A stretch of DNA of 11,171 nucleotides from DYJK01 sp964464825 (GTDB lineage Bacteria; Bacteroidota; Ignavibacteria; Ignavibacteriales; Melioribacteraceae), in NCBI GenBank assembly GCA_964464825.1, contig CAYXKL010000086.1:1-11171 (forward strand), given 5' to 3'. Below are positions 1 through 5,871 of the stretch, one piece after another. How positions within the stretch are numbered: the first letter of the stretch is position 1; every line of letters begins with the position of its first letter. A program made the position numbers and the translations under genes. Below the pieces are notes generated by a model. That model was not told the origin of the DNA, made no database searches, and worked only from the letters and a program-made list of their open reading frames with translations.

Positions 1-21
1 TAATTATTAATTAACTATTAT

Positions 22-612
22 ATGAAAATAATATCTAATTATATCATAAAAGAAATCACTAATATTCCTAATTTAATTAGTTTATTCCGGTTAAGCTTAG
101 CTATACCTTTTTATTTTTTATTACCATTAATAAACCAAAATTATGTATATAGAATTATTATTATTTCATTAATTATTATTGCATTTATTAGTGATCTATT
201 AGATGGTTATATAGCAAGGAAACAAAATATTACTACGGAATTGGGAAAAATTTTGGATCCTCTTGCTGATAAAATATTAGTTATTATTATCATAACGCAA
301 CTTTATTTAAATAACATGATTCTTGAATTTTATTTCTGGATCATTCTTTTAAGAGATGTTTTAATATTTACAGGTGGTATAGTAGTTAGCAAAAAAATTG
401 GAAGGGTATTACCTTCAAATATAATTGGTAAGATTACTGTATTTTCTATTGGAATATATATAATCATATTACTATTAGACATTCCAAAATCTGATATTTT
501 CTATCATATTATTTTTTATTTAAGTATCATTTTAAGTTTATTATCCGTGATAGTTTACTTTATCAGAGCCCTAGAAGTTATGAGATGGAGTAAAAATGAA
601 GTTATTCGGTAG
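22..612 (+). CDS. pgsA: CDP-diacylglycerol--glycerol-3-phosphate 3-phosphatidyltransferase (PgsA-type)
   Basis: This integral membrane enzyme joins CDP-diacylglycerol and glycerol-3-phosphate to make phosphatidylglycerol phosphate, the first committed step to phosphatidylglycerol and cardiolipin. The protein has 196 residues, normal for the family. The full CDP-alcohol phosphotransferase signature DGx2ARx8Gx3Dx3D is visible at residues 61-83, with metal ligands D58, D61, D79 and D83. An amphipathic N-terminal NIPNLISLFRL stretch precedes about five or six hydrophobic helices rich in Ile and Leu. The Arg in NLISLFR favours PgsA over phosphatidylserine synthase, but a cardiolipin synthase of the same fold cannot be excluded. 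An in-frame TAA at positions 1-3 makes the ATG at 22 the earliest start; there is no clear Shine-Dalgarno sequence. The gene overlaps ftsY by 17 bases, so the two are probably co-transcribed and translationally coupled. Confidence 0.82.
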   Translation: MKIISNYIIKEITNIPNLISLFRLSLAIPFYFLLPLINQNYVYRIIIISLIIIAFISDLLDGYIARKQNITTELGKILDPLADKILVIIIITQLYLNNMILEFYFWIILLRDVLIFTGGIVVSKKIGRVLPSNIIGKITVFSIGIYIIILLLDIPKSDIFYHIIFYLSIILSLLSVIVYFIRALEVMRWSKNEVIR

Positions 613-1534
613 TATTGATTTCGAAAAACTTAAATCAGGTTTATCAAAAACACGTAATAATATTTTAAATAAAATAAATGAAATATTTACGAATAAAACA
701 ATTATTAATGATAGTCTTTTAGACGATATAGAGGATACTTTGATTTCAGCTGATATTGGAGTAAGTACAACGGAATTAATTATTAATAATGCTAAATTAA
801 AATATTCTCAAGATGATGATAAATCATTAGAAAATTTTAAAATCATATTAAAAAATGAACTAATTAATATCATTCAGATTGATGAAAAAACAGAAAGTGA
901 AAATTCCGGTAATAATAAACCATATATATATTTAATTATTGGTGTAAATGGTGCTGGTAAAACTACAACAATAGGGAAGTTAGCTTATTACTTTAAAAAG
1001 AATAATTATAAGGTCTTAATAGGTGCTGCTGATACATATAGAGCTGCAGCTAATGACCAACTAAAAATTTGGGCAGAACGTGTTGGTGTAGAAGTTATAT
1101 CTGGCAATTCTAAAGATCCAGGTTCCGTGATATTTGATACATTAACCGCTGCTTATAAAACTGGAACTGATATAGTTCTTATTGACACTGCCGGTAGATT
1201 ACACACAAAAATTAATTTAATGGATGAATTATCAAAAATTAAAAATATAATAAATAAATTTCCTTCTGGAGCATCTTATGAAACATTATTAGTAATAGAT
1301 GGTAATTCAGGACAGAATGCAATACAACAAACAAATTTATTTGATAAATATACCAAGATTAACGGACTTATAGTGACAAAATTAGATGGTAGTACTAAAG
1401 GCGGAGCAATATTAAATATTATTCATGAAAAAAAAATTCCAGTTCGATTTATTGGACTGGGTGAAAATCTTGAGGATTTACAGATATTTGATCCGAAGAC
1501 TTATGTAAATGCAATATTTGAAAACAATAAATAA
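596..1534 (+). CDS. ftsY: Signal recognition particle receptor FtsY
   Basis: FtsY is the SRP receptor GTPase that docks ribosome-SRP complexes at the inner membrane for co-translational insertion. The 312-residue protein has the N domain (about 1-100) followed by the G domain. Visible motifs are the P-loop GVNGAGKT (116-123), DTYRAA (146-151), DTAGR (197-201), TKLD (261-264) followed by GSTKGG, and the C-terminal GLGENLEDLQIFDP block (287-300), which separates FtsY from Ffh. There is no long acidic A domain as in E. coli, and no Ffh-type M domain, so membrane contact probably relies on the basic amphipathic N-terminus. The ATG at 596 has a GGAG Shine-Dalgarno sequence at 587-590, lying inside the end of pgsA, with a 5-base spacer. 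The 17-base overlap with pgsA is notable because FtsY is known in E. coli to be activated by anionic phospholipids such as phosphatidylglycerol. Confidence 0.97.
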   Translation: MKLFGSIDFEKLKSGLSKTRNNILNKINEIFTNKTIINDSLLDDIEDTLISADIGVSTTELIINNAKLKYSQDDDKSLENFKIILKNELINIIQIDEKTESENSGNNKPYIYLIIGVNGAGKTTTIGKLAYYFKKNNYKVLIGAADTYRAAANDQLKIWAERVGVEVISGNSKDPGSVIFDTLTAAYKTGTDIVLIDTAGRLHTKINLMDELSKIKNIINKFPSGASYETLLVIDGNSGQNAIQQTNLFDKYTKINGLIVTKLDGSTKGGAILNIIHEKKIPVRFIGLGENLEDLQIFDPKTYVNAIFENNK

Positions 1535-1542
1535 TCAAAGTT

Positions 1543-1740
1543 ATGTTTCTAAAAAAAATTAATCATAAAGATTTTGAATATTTACCACGGTATTTTGATC
1601 CTAAGAAAGAAAAAAAAGAAAAGAAAATCTCTTTCAGAAATAATAGTTTATACCAAGATAAAGTCAAAAAAAAGAGAAGTGCCTTAGTATGGTTATTACT
1701 GATTATAGTAGTGTTATACTTTTATTTAAGTTTAGCATAG
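1543..1740 (+). CDS. Small basic tail-anchored membrane protein, function unknown
   Basis: This is a 65-residue protein starting 8 bases after the ftsY stop, so very likely in the same transcript. Residues 1-46 are strongly charged and Lys-rich, with a KKEKKEKK run at 21-28 and a PRYFDPKK motif at 15-22. Residues 47-63 form one hydrophobic segment ending two residues before the C-terminus, so the predicted topology is cytoplasmic N-terminus with a C-terminal tail anchor. The layout (PRxxDP motif, basic linker, terminal helix) resembles small uncharacterised proteins I associate with Bacteroidota and relatives, but I cannot name a family. Codon use and base composition match ftsY, and the gene has normal start and stop codons. 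The last two bases of its stop codon fall inside the putative dif site. Confidence 0.7.
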   Translation: MFLKKINHKDFEYLPRYFDPKKEKKEKKISFRNNSLYQDKVKKKRSALVWLLLIIVVLYFYLSLA

Positions 1741-1766
1741 TTTACATAATATACATTATGTGTGTT
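1739..1766 (-). other. dif: Putative dif site (Xer chromosome dimer resolution site)
   Basis: Read on the minus strand, this 28-bp stretch has an 11-6-11 layout: XerC-type arm AACACACATAA (1766-1756), central TGTATA (1755-1750) and XerD-type arm TTATGTAAACT (1749-1739). From memory, the central 17 bases CATAATGTATATTATGT are identical to E. coli dif, and the XerD-type arm is identical over 11/11 bases to that of B. subtilis dif. The XerC-type arm is less conserved, as is usual between phyla (about 6/11 against E. coli). The site fills the whole 25-base gap between two convergent genes, overlapping the last two bases of one stop codon and the first base of the other. All genes in the window point toward it, as expected at a replication terminus. 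A Xer recombinase is encoded 5.4 kb away. Comparison with dif sequences is from recall, not a search. Confidence 0.85.
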
Positions 1767-2614
1767 TAATATTTGTAAAACCCTTCTCCAGTTTTTTTAC
1801 CTAAATTTCCAGCTGCAACCATCTTTTTTAATAATGGACAAGGCCTATATTTTGTATCATTAAATCCCTCATAAAGAACTTCCATAATTGATAAACAAAC
1901 ATCTAATCCAATAAAATCTGCTAATGTAAGAGGACCCATAGGATGATTCATTCCTAATTTCATTATTTGATCTATTGCATCAATTGATGCTACTCCTTCA
2001 TAATAAGTATATATAGCTTCATTTATCATAGGCATTAAAATTCTATTTGAAATAAAGCCTGGATAATCATTTACTTCAATCGGAATTTTATTAATTCGTT
2101 TTGCTAAGTCTGATACAAATTTTACTGTTTCATCAGAAGTTTTATATCCACGGATTATTTCAACTAATTTCATAATAGGCACTGGATTCATAAAATGCAT
2201 GCCTATAAAATTATTTGGATTAGTGTAATTAGCTAATTCAGTAATTGAAATTGATGATGTATTTGTAGCAATAATAGTTTTATCATTTATTTTTGGTTTT
2301 AACTTTGAAAGTAGATCCATTTTTATTTGTTTGTTTTCATTAACAGCTTCAATAATCAATGATAAATCAGTTGGTAACTCATTTAGATTAGTAAGTTTAA
2401 CTATATTAGCTAAAGTGTTAATTTTAATTTGTTCTGAAATAACACCTTTTTGTATCTGGCGATCAAGGTTTTTTGATATGGTGTTAAGTGCTTTGTTTAG
2501 CAATTCATCCGATATGTCAATGAGAAATACTTTAAAATCATTTTGTGCAAAAGTATGAGCTATACCGTTTCCCATTGTGCCACTGCCTATTACAGCTATT
2601 TTTTCTGTATTCAT
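1766..2614 (-). CDS. hbd: 3-hydroxybutyryl-CoA dehydrogenase
   Basis: This cytoplasmic NAD(P)-dependent enzyme interconverts acetoacetyl-CoA and (S)-3-hydroxybutyryl-CoA, in butyrate/poly-hydroxybutyrate-type or fatty-acid/aromatic degradation routes. The 282 residues match the stand-alone family (about 280). The Rossmann motif GSGTMGNG is at 10-17 and NTSS at 118-121. Family catalytic residues align as S120, H140 (GMHFMNPVP), E152 and N190 (GFISNR). The C-terminal domain carries the typical GMNHPMGPLTLADFIGLD block (221-238) and ends in GKKTGEGFYKY. There is no fused crotonase domain. The ATG at 2614 is preceded only by a weak purine stretch. It lies 44 bases downstream of ricT and is the last gene of the minus-strand run, ending at the dif site. 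No other CoA-pathway gene is in the window, so its pathway cannot be told from context. PaaH is an equally valid name. Confidence 0.95.
   Translation of the reverse strand: MNTEKIAVIGSGTMGNGIAHTFAQNDFKVFLIDISDELLNKALNTISKNLDRQIQKGVISEQIKINTLANIVKLTNLNELPTDLSLIIEAVNENKQIKMDLLSKLKPKINDKTIIATNTSSISITELANYTNPNNFIGMHFMNPVPIMKLVEIIRGYKTSDETVKFVSDLAKRINKIPIEVNDYPGFISNRILMPMINEAIYTYYEGVASIDAIDQIMKLGMNHPMGPLTLADFIGLDVCLSIMEVLYEGFNDTKYRPCPLLKKMVAAGNLGKKTGEGFYKY
1781..1788 (-). other. Possible DNA-translocase orienting motif (GAGAAGGG) beside dif
   Basis: The minus strand reads GAGAAGGG here, the octamer I recall as the B. subtilis SpoIIIE recognition sequence. It lies 14 bases from the putative dif site and points toward it, the orientation such motifs have on this replication arm. 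The caution is that the bases encode the conserved Gly-Glu-Gly near the C-terminus of the dehydrogenase gene, so protein constraint alone could produce them. Confidence 0.25.
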
Positions 2615-2658
2615 AATTTTTTCTCGTGTTTTATTTTTAAATGGAGCAAGTTTATATA

Positions 2659-3495
2659 TTATAGAACATCAGATTCAAATGATAGACAGCATTTTAACTT
2701 TCCGCATGGTCCACTTAGTTTTCCCATACTTGAAAGTAAATTTTGGTCATTTGCTAATTGAGTTGTAATTTTTTTAAAAGAGGATAAAATTGAAATACAG
2801 CAATATTCTCTACCACATGTACCTAAACCGCCAATTTTTTTTGCCTCGTCACGAACGCCTATTTGTCTTAATTCAATTCTTGTTTTGAATTCGCTGGCTA
2901 ATTCTTTTGCTAATTCTCTAAAATCAATTCTTCCATCAGCGGTATAAAAGAAAAATAATTTTTTCCTATCAAATTGATAATGGATATTAACAAGTTTCAT
3001 ATTTAAATTAAATTTTTCACTAATCTTTCTAAATATTTGTACTGCCCTCTTCTCATCAAACGAATTCTTAGTTAATTTATCATTATCATCTTTATTTATT
3101 TTACGTAATACTAATGGTAATTTCTCATTATAGTATCCAATACTCTGTCTTTTTAATTTTACTATCTCACCAATAGATTTTATTTGAGCAACTTCTACAG
3201 AGTCCTCATTTGAAATTAATATAATATCACCAGGGAAATATAGATTTTCAGAATTATTAGGAATTTCACAATAATTATTATTTAATAATCCGTTACATTC
3301 AATTTCAATAATATTCCTATTATCAATTGGGATATGCTTTTCTAAATTGCATGAACAAAAGAAACAACTGCTTGTATTGTTATGATGTTCATGAATTTTT
3401 GAGATTATTTTTAATTCATAAATATCATTGCAAAGTTTATTTGAATTTGATTCAATAGAATCTTTATGGCGGTTAGTTATATCTATTTGGTACAA
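2659..3495 (-). CDS. ricT: RicT/YaaT-like PSP1 domain iron-sulfur protein
   Basis: This 278-residue protein has a PSP1 domain (about 85-275) of the RicT (YaaT) type. In B. subtilis RicT acts with RicA and RicF, through [4Fe-4S] clusters, to help RNase Y mature mRNAs. The conserved C-terminal cysteines are visible as two C-x4-CC groups, C227/C232/C233 (GTCGREYCC) and C264/C269/C270 (GPCGKLKCC), the pattern that binds the cluster in Bacillus RicT. A less usual N-terminal stretch has HEHH (35-38) then CxxCxC (C44, C47, C49). The start is TTG at 3495; the frame has no ATG before residue 166, and an AAGGA Shine-Dalgarno sequence with a 7-base spacer supports TTG. The gene begins 2 bases after the holB stop; the holB-ricT order is the same as in Bacillus. 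RicA and RicF partners are not in the window. Confidence 0.9.
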   Translation of the reverse strand: MYQIDITNRHKDSIESNSNKLCNDIYELKIISKIHEHHNNTSSCFFCSCNLEKHIPIDNRNIIEIECNGLLNNNYCEIPNNSENLYFPGDIILISNEDSVEVAQIKSIGEIVKLKRQSIGYYNEKLPLVLRKINKDDNDKLTKNSFDEKRAVQIFRKISEKFNLNMKLVNIHYQFDRKKLFFFYTADGRIDFRELAKELASEFKTRIELRQIGVRDEAKKIGGLGTCGREYCCISILSSFKKITTQLANDQNLLSSMGKLSGPCGKLKCCLSFESDVL

Positions 3496-3497
3496 CT

Positions 3498-4613
3498 TTA
3501 TTTCCTTATGGAGATAGAAGCTAATTCAAATATAATGTTAAGTGATAAGACATTCAAGTTTAGATTGTTATCACAATATCCATCTATAATATCAAACTTA
3601 TTGTATAGACTGATCATATCAGTTTCGGTATATTTTTCATTGAATTTTTTAAGTGTATCAATATAATTAATGTAAAAATAATCTTTTTCCCCTATTCTGA
3701 ATTTAATGATATCACTTATCCACATTTTAATCATTCGGATAATTAATTGTAATTCGGATAGAGAATTTGCTTCTAAAAATTTATTTAACTCGAGGTATGC
3801 AGTATAGTATCTTTTTGCAATTGAGAATCTAAGTATTGATATAATACTTTCTAAAATATTTTCAAAATTATTACTATAGAGTGAATATGCTTTATGAATC
3901 GAGCCTTCTGCAAATAATGATATTAGTTTAGACAGATCTTGTTCAATATTATAATATTTATATAAGATTGAACTAATTTCTTTCTCACCTAATGGTTCAA
4001 AGTTAATAATCCAACATCTTGATTGTACTGTGGGTAATAAACTATCCAGGTTATTAGTAAGCAATATAAATATTGTATTTTCAGGCGGTTCTTCTAAGCT
4101 TTTTAATAATGCATTTTGTGATTGTTCATTCATGTCATGAGCATCATAAATCAAAATAATACGATAAGGAATATCGCTGTAATTAGATGAAAGAAATTTC
4201 TTAATATCACGTATACTATTAATTTTTATTGTATTAGCTCCCTCAAGCTTAAATTTGTGATAAGGATTTATACTTAGTTGGTTTAATTCACTCTTTAAAT
4301 CTGCAATCTGATCTTTTGTTAATTTGTCTAAAGCGCTGTCATCTGTTAATTCATTTTTCCCTCTGGGAAGAGGTGTTATTAACTTTATATATGGTTCTTG
4401 AAGATTAGTAATTGAATGTAAGATTGAGTCTAATTTCGGATGATTACAATTTGAATAGAGTATTTTAGAAAATTGTATTGCAGTAAAAAACTTACCTATA
4501 CCTTCTTTACCAAAAAAAATAAAGGCGTGTGGTACACGCCTCATAACAATCAATTTATCTAATATTTCTTTTGCTTGTTTTTGTCCGTAAACTTCAGACC
4601 ATAAGTCATTCAT
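3498..4613 (-). CDS. holB: DNA polymerase III subunit delta' (clamp-loader subunit)
   Basis: Delta' is the stator subunit of the replicative clamp loader, which places the beta clamp on DNA. The 371-residue protein shows the AAA+ layout: a P-loop-like GKEGIGKF (35-42), a LITPLPRGKNEL block (78-89), DAHDMNEQSQNALLKSLEEPPENT (157-180) and the SRC motif (198-200). Typical delta' proteins do not hydrolyse ATP; here the P-loop has Phe42 in place of Ser/Thr, consistent with that. The zinc module found in many delta' and gamma/tau subunits (four Cys after the P-loop) is missing, with only C56 left in that region. The C-terminal third (about 205-371) is helical and divergent, as in the family. The ATG at 4613 follows the DUF2795 gene by 14 bases, and ricT follows 2 bases after the stop. 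Confidence 0.9.
   Translation of the reverse strand: MNDLWSEVYGQKQAKEILDKLIVMRRVPHAFIFFGKEGIGKFFTAIQFSKILYSNCNHPKLDSILHSITNLQEPYIKLITPLPRGKNELTDDSALDKLTKDQIADLKSELNQLSINPYHKFKLEGANTIKINSIRDIKKFLSSNYSDIPYRIILIYDAHDMNEQSQNALLKSLEEPPENTIFILLTNNLDSLLPTVQSRCWIINFEPLGEKEISSILYKYYNIEQDLSKLISLFAEGSIHKAYSLYSNNFENILESIISILRFSIAKRYYTAYLELNKFLEANSLSELQLIIRMIKMWISDIIKFRIGEKDYFYINYIDTLKKFNEKYTETDMISLYNKFDIIDGYCDNNLNLNVLSLNIIFELASISIRK
3503..3507 (-). promoter_or_regulatory. Shine-Dalgarno sequence deciding the TTG start of ricT
   Basis: The minus strand reads AAGGA seven bases before the TTG at 3495. It lies within the last codons of holB. No ATG or GTG start is placed as well, so this supports a non-ATG start and tight coupling of ricT translation to holB. 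Confidence 0.7.
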
Positions 4614-4627
4614 CTATAATCCAAAAA

Positions 4628-4858
4628 TTAAGATTTAAACTCATCATCATCATTATAGAAGAAATCTTCATCGCTTGGGTAATCCGGCCATATATCTTCT
4701 ATCGATTCATAAGGTTCATCAGAATCTTCTAATTCTTGAAGGTTTTCTACAACTTCTAATGGTGCACCGATTCTTTCGGCGTAATCTATTAATTCTTCTT
4801 TTGTTGCTGGCCAAGGAGCGTCATCTAAATAAGATGCTAATTCGACGGTCCATATCAT
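4628..4858 (-). CDS. Small acidic DUF2795 protein
   Basis: This 76-residue cytoplasmic protein has no membrane segment or signal peptide. Residues 7-45 (LASYLDDAPWPATKEELIDYAERIGAP..VVENLQEL) resemble the DUF2795 domain, whose core pattern is a Pro-Ala-Thr-Lys-x-Glu-Leu helix followed by an Ala-rich helix with GAP. The tail (46-76) is strikingly acidic, with a YESIEDIWPDYPSDEDFF block that I recall as conserved in Bacteroidota/Chlorobiota homologues. The function is unknown. The start is firm: ATG at 4858 preceded by AGGAG (4866-4870, minus strand) with a 7-base spacer, the best ribosome site in this half of the window, suggesting high expression. It sits between the M23 peptidase gene (26 bases upstream) and holB (14 bases downstream), so it is probably co-transcribed with them. 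Confidence 0.85.
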   Translation of the reverse strand: MIWTVELASYLDDAPWPATKEELIDYAERIGAPLEVVENLQELEDSDEPYESIEDIWPDYPSDEDFFYNDDDEFKS

Positions 4859-4884
4859 AAATTTTCTCCTGAATAGGTTTTTTA

Positions 4885-5805
4885 TTATTTGACAATCTCA
4901 AAAAGTTCAACATCGTCATAAATAAAATTTCGTGGATTGAGTGGAATATCATTATGTCTGATCTCATAGTGTAAATGTGGACCGGTTGATAGAGAGCCAG
5001 AACTACCGGAGTTTGCAATAAGATCACCTCTTTTAACAAGATTTCCTTCTTTCACAATGATTTTATCTAAATGTGCATAAATTGTTTTATAACCGAAACC
5101 ATGTTCTATCTCCAATGTGAGTCCATATCCTCCTCTTCTACCAGCAAATACAACTTTACCGGCTCCGGGTGCATAAACCTTTGTTCCAATATCTGTAATT
5201 ATATCTATACCGTTATGCATTCTTCTAATTTTTAATATCGGATGGAGTCTCATCCCAAAATCATCTGCAACTCTACCGCTACATGGTACAATTGCGGGTA
5301 TTACTGCATATAATTTTTCATTTTCAATTAATTTATTTTCAATTTCTTCATAATTGTTAGATTCAAGTTTAACTTTTAATGATACTCTATTTATATAGGA
5401 GTCCAACTCATCAAGTTTATTTCGAATTTCTGATGGATTATTACTCATTAAATTATTGAATACAGAACCGCCCGTACCAAATTCTACTTCATTTTCATTT
5501 GGTTCTAAATTGGTTACTAATCTTAAATCCCGACTTTTTTCGGATAAATTTTGGATTCTTTCTTCTAAACTTTTATACTGAGCATAGAATGAATTTATTT
5601 TTTCTTTAAGTTCTGCATTAGTTTTACGAAGTAATTTCACTTCTGAGCCCGGATTAATAAATTCATTAAAAACTAAAAATGAACCAAAAAGGAAGAATGA
5701 AATAAGGATGGATGAAAATAACACTAGTAATACGAATTTCTTATAGAAATTACGTATTTCTACAAACTTCAACTTAGATTTTGAAAAGTAGTAAAATTTT
5801 TTCAT
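4885..5805 (-). CDS. Membrane-anchored M23 family metallopeptidase (peptidoglycan hydrolase-like)
   Basis: This is a 306-residue LytM/M23 protein, probably a periplasmic peptidoglycan endopeptidase or a regulator of one. A basic N-terminus is followed by a single membrane segment (about 23-46), then a periplasmic coiled-coil-like region (about 53-95 and 125-165), then the M23 domain (about 175-290). Zinc ligands are visible as H197 and D201 (HNGID) and H279 of the HLH motif (277-279); H245 (YAHLD) and H277 match the other catalytic histidines. All required residues are present, so it should be active rather than a degenerate EnvC/NlpD-type activator. The ATG at 5805 has no Shine-Dalgarno sequence, but a strong promoter ends about 17 bases upstream, so the message may be almost leaderless. 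It heads the group M23-DUF2795-holB-ricT-hbd. The exact substrate cannot be told. Confidence 0.92.
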   Translation of the reverse strand: MKKFYYFSKSKLKFVEIRNFYKKFVLLVLFSSILISFFLFGSFLVFNEFINPGSEVKLLRKTNAELKEKINSFYAQYKSLEERIQNLSEKSRDLRLVTNLEPNENEVEFGTGGSVFNNLMSNNPSEIRNKLDELDSYINRVSLKVKLESNNYEEIENKLIENEKLYAVIPAIVPCSGRVADDFGMRLHPILKIRRMHNGIDIITDIGTKVYAPGAGKVVFAGRRGGYGLTLEIEHGFGYKTIYAHLDKIIVKEGNLVKRGDLIANSGSSGSLSTGPHLHYEIRHNDIPLNPRNFIYDDVELFEIVK

Positions 5806-5822
5806 AGCGAAACGTGGTTGCG

Positions 5823-5851
5823 AAAATAATAAATCAAAATCGGGCTGTCAA
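5823..5851 (-). promoter_or_regulatory. Predicted sigma70-type promoter for the M23-DUF2795-holB group
   Basis: On the minus strand a perfect -35 hexamer TTGACA (5851-5846) is followed by a 17-base spacer and TATTTT (5828-5823), which matches 4 of 6 bases of TATAAT. It lies in the longest non-coding gap of the window (5806-5871), between hprK and the M23 gene. The start of transcription would fall near 5816, only about 11 bases before the ATG, which fits the lack of a Shine-Dalgarno sequence. The prediction uses the general sigma70 consensus; some Bacteroidota use a different consensus. Confidence 0.5.
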
Positions 5852-5871
5852 GGTCAGATTTTAAAAAATAA

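Noticed and set aside
399..406. TGGAAGGG, one mismatch from the E. coli KOPS motif GGGNAGGG, pointing toward dif
   Set aside because: A single 7/8 match inside pgsA coding sequence is not significant without genome-wide counts.
1744..1761. Hairpin acataat-atac-attatgt read as a simple bidirectional terminator
   Set aside because: The stem is almost pure A-T with no following T-run. The palindrome is fully explained as the core of the dif-like site.
2331..2768. Plus-strand open frames at 2331-2558, 2543-2761 and 2577-2768
   Set aside because: They are antisense to hbd and ricT, have no ribosome site and show no recognisable protein pattern.
3466..3666. Plus-strand open frame antisense to the ricT start and holB end
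   Set aside because: It is a hydrophobic-looking shadow of well-supported minus-strand genes, without a Shine-Dalgarno sequence.
4675..5039. Open frames at 4675-4860 (+) and 4821-5039 (-)
   Set aside because: The first is antisense to the DUF2795 gene. The second is out of frame over the end of the M23 domain, whose reading frame is clear from its HLH motif.
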